From an uncultured Blautia sp. (lineage in GTDB: Bacteria; Bacillota; Clostridia; Lachnospirales; Lachnospiraceae): a DNA stretch of 17,622 bases. Both the position numbers and the translations under genes were made by a program. Within the stretch, counting starts at the first letter, position 1; the number at the start of each line of letters is the position of its first letter. The notes under the pieces are model-generated. The model made no database searches. It was not told the DNA's origin and saw nothing but the letters and a program-made list of their open reading frames with translations. Below, piece after piece: positions 15,263 through 17,622 of the stretch. Where the stretch lies: contig URXG01000053.1 of assembly GCA_900551715.1 (NCBI GenBank), positions 1 through 17,622 on the forward strand. The letters run 5' to 3'.

Positions 15263-16720
15263 ATGTATTTTATTGGAGTTGACCTTGGAACATCGGCAGT
15301 GAAGCTTCTTCTGATGGAAGAGTCAGGAAAAATCTGCAATATTGTATCAAAAGAATATCCGATTTTCTTTCCCCATCCGGGCTGGTCAGAACAGAATCCG
15401 GAGGACTGGTTCAGTCAGAGTATGGAGGGAATGAAGGAACTGACGGAAGGAATTGACCGTTCACAGGTGGCAGGAATCGGATTTGGAGGACAGATGCATG
15501 GACTGGTAACTCTGGATGATAATGACCAGGTGATCCGTCCTGCAATCCTCTGGAATGACGGACGTTCTCAGAAGGAAACGGAATATCTGAATAATGAGAT
15601 CGGAAAAGAAAAATTGTCATCTTATACGGCAAATATCGCTTTTGCGGGTTTTACAGCACCGAAGATTCTGTGGATGAAGAAAAATGAACCGGATAAATTT
15701 GCAAAGATCTCCAAGATTATGCTGCCAAAGGATTATCTGGCATACAGACTTTCCGGATCATTCTGTACAGATGTGTCAGATGCATCCGGTATGCTTCTTC
15801 TGGATGTAAAGAATCGCTGCTGGTCAAAAGAAATGATGGAGATCTGCAATGTAAAAGAAGAACAGCTTCCCAGACTTTATGAAAGCTGGGAAGTAGTAGG
15901 AACTCTGAAGCCTGAAGTAGCAGAAGTACTTGGATTTTCCAAAGAGGTAAAAGTGGTAGCCGGTGCTGGCGATAATGCGGCAGCAGCAGTAGGAACAGGG
16001 ACTGTTGGTGATGGACAGTGCAATATCTCTTTGGGAACATCCGGAACAATCTTTATTTCCAGTAAGAAATTCGGAGTTGATGAAAATAATGCACTTCATT
16101 CTTTTTGCCATGCAGATGGAAGCTATCATCTGATGGGATGCATGTTAAGCGCAGCATCCTGTAATAAATGGTGGGCAGAAGAAATCCTCCAGACAAAAGA
16201 CTTTGGTGCAGAGCAGGCACCGATCAAAACGCTTGGAGAAAATAATGTGTTCTTCCTTCCCTATCTTATGGGAGAAAGATCTCCTCATAATAATCCGGAT
16301 GCCAGAGGCGTATTTTTCGGAATGTCCATGGACACAACAAGAGCTGATATGACACAGGCAGTACTGGAGGGCGTGGCATTTGGATTACGAGATTCCCTGG
16401 AAGTAGCCAGAAGTCTTGGAATCAAAATTGAACGCACCAAGATCTGCGGTGGAGGAAGCAAAAGCCCTCTCTGGAAAAAAATCATTGCCAATGTAATGAA
16501 TCTGAAAGTAGACGTACTGGAGGTAGAAGAAGGCCCATCTATGGGAGGAGCCATGTTGGCAGCGGTAGGATGTGGTGTATATCCGGATGTGGAGACTATC
16601 GGACAGAAGATGGCACATGTTGTGGACACAGTAGAGCCAGATCCTGATCTTGTAGTCAAATATGAAGAGAAGTATCGTAAGTTCAGGGAGTTATACCCTG
16701 CCCTGGCCCCACTCTTCTAG
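15263..16720 (+). CDS. xylB: xylulokinase
   Basis: A 485-residue FGGY-family kinase that phosphorylates a pentulose (normally D-xylulose) with ATP. Signatures are the N-terminal phosphate loop DLGTSAVK (7-14), the xylulokinase substrate motif GQMHGL (76-81), ILWNDGR (95-101), and catalytic Asp237 in GAGDNAAAAVGTG. ISLGTSG, the FLPYLMGERSP block and the second ATP-binding loop CGGGSKSPLWK also fit. It ends in the usual YPALAPLF. AAGGAGG lies within the 10-base gap after the isomerase gene, so the two are co-transcribed. MHG favours xylulose over ribulose, but related pentuloses are possible. The gene ends the three-gene operon. Confidence 0.92.
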   Translation: MYFIGVDLGTSAVKLLLMEESGKICNIVSKEYPIFFPHPGWSEQNPEDWFSQSMEGMKELTEGIDRSQVAGIGFGGQMHGLVTLDDNDQVIRPAILWNDGRSQKETEYLNNEIGKEKLSSYTANIAFAGFTAPKILWMKKNEPDKFAKISKIMLPKDYLAYRLSGSFCTDVSDASGMLLLDVKNRCWSKEMMEICNVKEEQLPRLYESWEVVGTLKPEVAEVLGFSKEVKVVAGAGDNAAAAVGTGTVGDGQCNISLGTSGTIFISSKKFGVDENNALHSFCHADGSYHLMGCMLSAASCNKWWAEEILQTKDFGAEQAPIKTLGENNVFFLPYLMGERSPHNNPDARGVFFGMSMDTTRADMTQAVLEGVAFGLRDSLEVARSLGIKIERTKICGGGSKSPLWKKIIANVMNLKVDVLEVEEGPSMGGAMLAAVGCGVYPDVETIGQKMAHVVDTVEPDPDLVVKYEEKYRKFRELYPALAPLF

Positions 16721-16850
16721 AATTATGCGAGGGGAGAGCGCTCACAGTTGCGAAGGCCGCTTCTCCCCTCGCGCACCCCACCAGGCCACGCTAAAAGCAA
16801 TGTGGGAAGGGGAGGATATTGGCCACATTAGAAGGTGTGTAAGGTCATAT
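16721..16850 (+). repeat. GC-rich hairpin element after xylB
   Basis: Directly after the xylB stop there is an unusually GC-rich block with a perfect 10-bp stem, GCGAGGGGAG (16727-16736) / CTCCCCTCGC (16763-16772). A second stem follows, AATGTGG (16799-16805) / CCACATT (16823-16829). No T-run follows the first stem, so it is not a normal terminator. Composition differs strongly from the AT-rich surroundings. It resembles a dispersed REP/MITE-like repeat or a structured RNA. No copy elsewhere in the window was noticed. No coding capacity is supported. Confidence 0.5.
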
Positions 16851-16854
16851 ATGG

Positions 16855-17038
16855 ATTGTTAAAAAATTGTGCAAAGTGTTAAATAAAGAACAATTAGCGT
16901 TTGGGTAGCTTGAAAGGTTTACATACGGGATGAATGCAGTTGATTTCTAAGGGTATGTGGTGTTGAAAAATGACGGCTTTATGCTATCCAGGGGTGTGCA
17001 GAGGGGACTGGTTAAGTCCCCTTTGCGTTTCTTTTTTT
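16855..17038 (+). ncRNA. candidate orphan transcript ending in a strong terminator
   Basis: There is no credible ORF in this stretch. A weak promoter-like pair, TTGTTA (16856-16861) and TTAAAT at 17 bases spacing, precedes about 140 bases of mixed composition that end in the terminator at 16998-17038. It could be an unannotated small RNA, or simply the distal end of the xylB transcript. I match it to no known RNA family. Confidence 0.25.
16998..17038 (+). terminator. strong intrinsic terminator
   Basis: GCAGAGGGGACT (16998-17009) pairs with AGTCCCCTTTGC (17015-17026) around a short loop, with one G-T pair, followed by GTTTCTTTTTTT. It is the likely end of the xylB transcript or of a small RNA. 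TTTGCG/CGCAAA flanking the T-tract can form a competing hairpin. Confidence 0.85.
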
Positions 17039-17159
17039 CGCAAAGAAATATATGCGTTTTAGAACTACAGGTTCTAATATAAAAATGTACAAAATGCACA
17101 AATTTTATTTTTAATTCTTTATACTTTTGTAAAAAGAAAAGATAACTTATGATAAATTC

Positions 17160-17189
17160 TTGACAAAACCAAGAAGAATATGATAGAAT
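17160..17189 (+). promoter_or_regulatory. promoter of fhs
   Basis: TTGACA (17160-17165) and TAGAAT (17184-17189) are 18 bases apart, just before the riboswitch. The sequence between the terminator at 17038 and this promoter is AT-rich with nothing else recognisable. Confidence 0.7.
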
Positions 17190-17210
17190 TTTCTCATCAA
17201 CTTAAAGAAA

Positions 17211-17282
17211 TCTCTGACAACTGGCGGAGCAGTGGAAATCACCACATGGGAGTCAGAGGTTTGATGAGCCGACCGTCTGGGC
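17211..17282 (+). promoter_or_regulatory. ZTP (pfl) riboswitch
   Basis: The conserved pfl motif elements are present in order. Stem P1 is CTCTGAC (17212-17218) / GTCAGAG (17252-17258) enclosing ACTGGCGG. A GTGG/CCAC hairpin (17232-17235/17242-17245) follows, then ATGGGAGT. The 3' conserved block is CCGACCGTCTGGGC (17269-17282). This class senses ZTP/ZMP, which accumulates when 10-formyl-tetrahydrofolate is short, and switches on one-carbon genes. The final GGC of the aptamer is also the 5' arm of the terminator, so ligand binding would prevent termination and turn on fhs. Confidence 0.9.
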
Positions 17283-17316
17283 AGTATTTGAGAACACCTC
17301 AGGTACTGCCTTTTTT
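17280..17316 (+). terminator. ZTP-riboswitch expression-platform terminator
   Basis: GGCAGTA (17280-17286) pairs with TACTGCC (17304-17310), with an inner TGAG/CTCA stem, followed by six T's (17311-17316). It overlaps the 3' end of the aptamer. Confidence 0.9.
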
Positions 17317-17381
17317 AAATCATGAATTGTGAGGGCTTTTTATGATATGGTACAGGCGTCTACAAGAAAGGAGATAATATT

Positions 17382-17622
17382 ATGGGATTCAAAAGTGACA
17401 TCGAAATCGCACAGGAGTGCACAATGCAGCCAATTACTGAGATTGCAGCAAAAGCAGGGATTGATGACAAATACCTGGAGCAGTATGGTAAATATAAAGC
17501 AAAAATTGACTACAATCTTCTGAAAGAAACAGACAAGCCAGATGGCAAACTGATCCTTGTTACAGCCATCAACCCTACACCGGCAGGTGAAGGAAAAACA
17601 ACTACAACCGTAGGTCTTGCAG
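17382..17622 (+). CDS. fhs: formate-tetrahydrofolate ligase (partial, 5' end)
   Basis: Only the first 80 codons are in the window. The enzyme makes 10-formyl-THF from formate, THF and ATP. It is central to one-carbon metabolism and, in acetogens, to the methyl branch of the Wood-Ljungdahl pathway. The N-terminus (MGFKSDIEIAQ, then ITEIAAKAGI) and the ATP-binding loop PTPAGEGKTTTTVGLA at residues 65-80 are typical. AAGGAG lies eight bases before the ATG. Regulation by the upstream ZTP riboswitch fits the product. Confidence 0.95.
   Translation, partial: MGFKSDIEIAQECTMQPITEIAAKAGIDDKYLEQYGKYKAKIDYNLLKETDKPDGKLILVTAINPTPAGEGKTTTTVGLA

Noticed and set aside
16662..16862. Plus-strand 66-residue frame across the GC-rich hairpins
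   Set aside because: It overlaps the end of xylB and is read through inverted repeats, with no ribosome binding site and no protein-like pattern.
16855..16895. Rex-like redox operator (TTGTTA... and ...AACAA)
   Set aside because: The half-sites are too far apart and do not fit the TTGTTAANNNNTTAACAA pattern.
1..17622. CRISPR arrays, insertion sequences, transposases, phage genes
   Set aside because: No regularly spaced direct repeats and no transposase or phage-like proteins were seen.

Overview
This looks like a chromosomal segment from a low-to-mid GC anaerobic Firmicute, most likely a gut Lachnospiraceae member (Blautia/Roseburia/Coprococcus type). The grounds are strong AGGAGG-type ribosome binding sites, a T-box leader, a ZTP riboswitch ahead of formate-tetrahydrofolate ligase, a sensory-type [FeFe] hydrogenase, and proteins of families common in that group. 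The genus cannot be fixed from the sequence alone.

Layout. Bases 1-160 are the 3' end of a 23S rRNA, followed by a structured trailer and a terminator, with no 5S gene after it. A minus-strand orphan hicB-like gene (591-869) follows, with a possible frameshifted small ORF behind it. Divergent from hicB is a Cof-type HAD phosphatase (1068-1895). From 1929 to about 9042 lies a complete tryptophan operon, trpEGDCFBA. It has a strong promoter and a T-box leader whose specifier (TGG) and T-box bulge (TGGC, matching a G discriminator base) both point to tRNA-Trp. An unexplained second terminator-like hairpin sits between the T-box terminator and trpE, and the operon ends at a terminator.

The next unit (promoter 9083-9111, terminator 12921-12950) encodes a group-C-like, putatively sensory [FeFe] hydrogenase with a PAS domain, a SpoIIE/PP2C-type phosphatase with an unrecognised C-terminal domain, and an AraC-family regulator. 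It reads as an H2/redox-sensing signalling cassette. A three-gene sugar operon follows: a cupin-like DUF4867-type protein, an L-fucose/L-arabinose isomerase family protein and a xylulokinase. The AraC regulator lies just upstream and may control it. 

The 661-base gap after the xylulokinase gene holds a GC-rich hairpin element, a candidate orphan transcript ending in a strong terminator, and then a promoter plus a ZTP (pfl) riboswitch with terminator. These control fhs (formate-tetrahydrofolate ligase), which runs off the window end.

The most interesting points are the hydrogenase-phosphatase-AraC cassette (the usual proton-relay Cys of the hydrogenase is Asn here), the unassigned C-terminal domain of the phosphatase, the cupin partner in the pentose operon, the noncoding block at 16721-17040, and TrpA with Glu where E. 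coli has catalytic Asp60.
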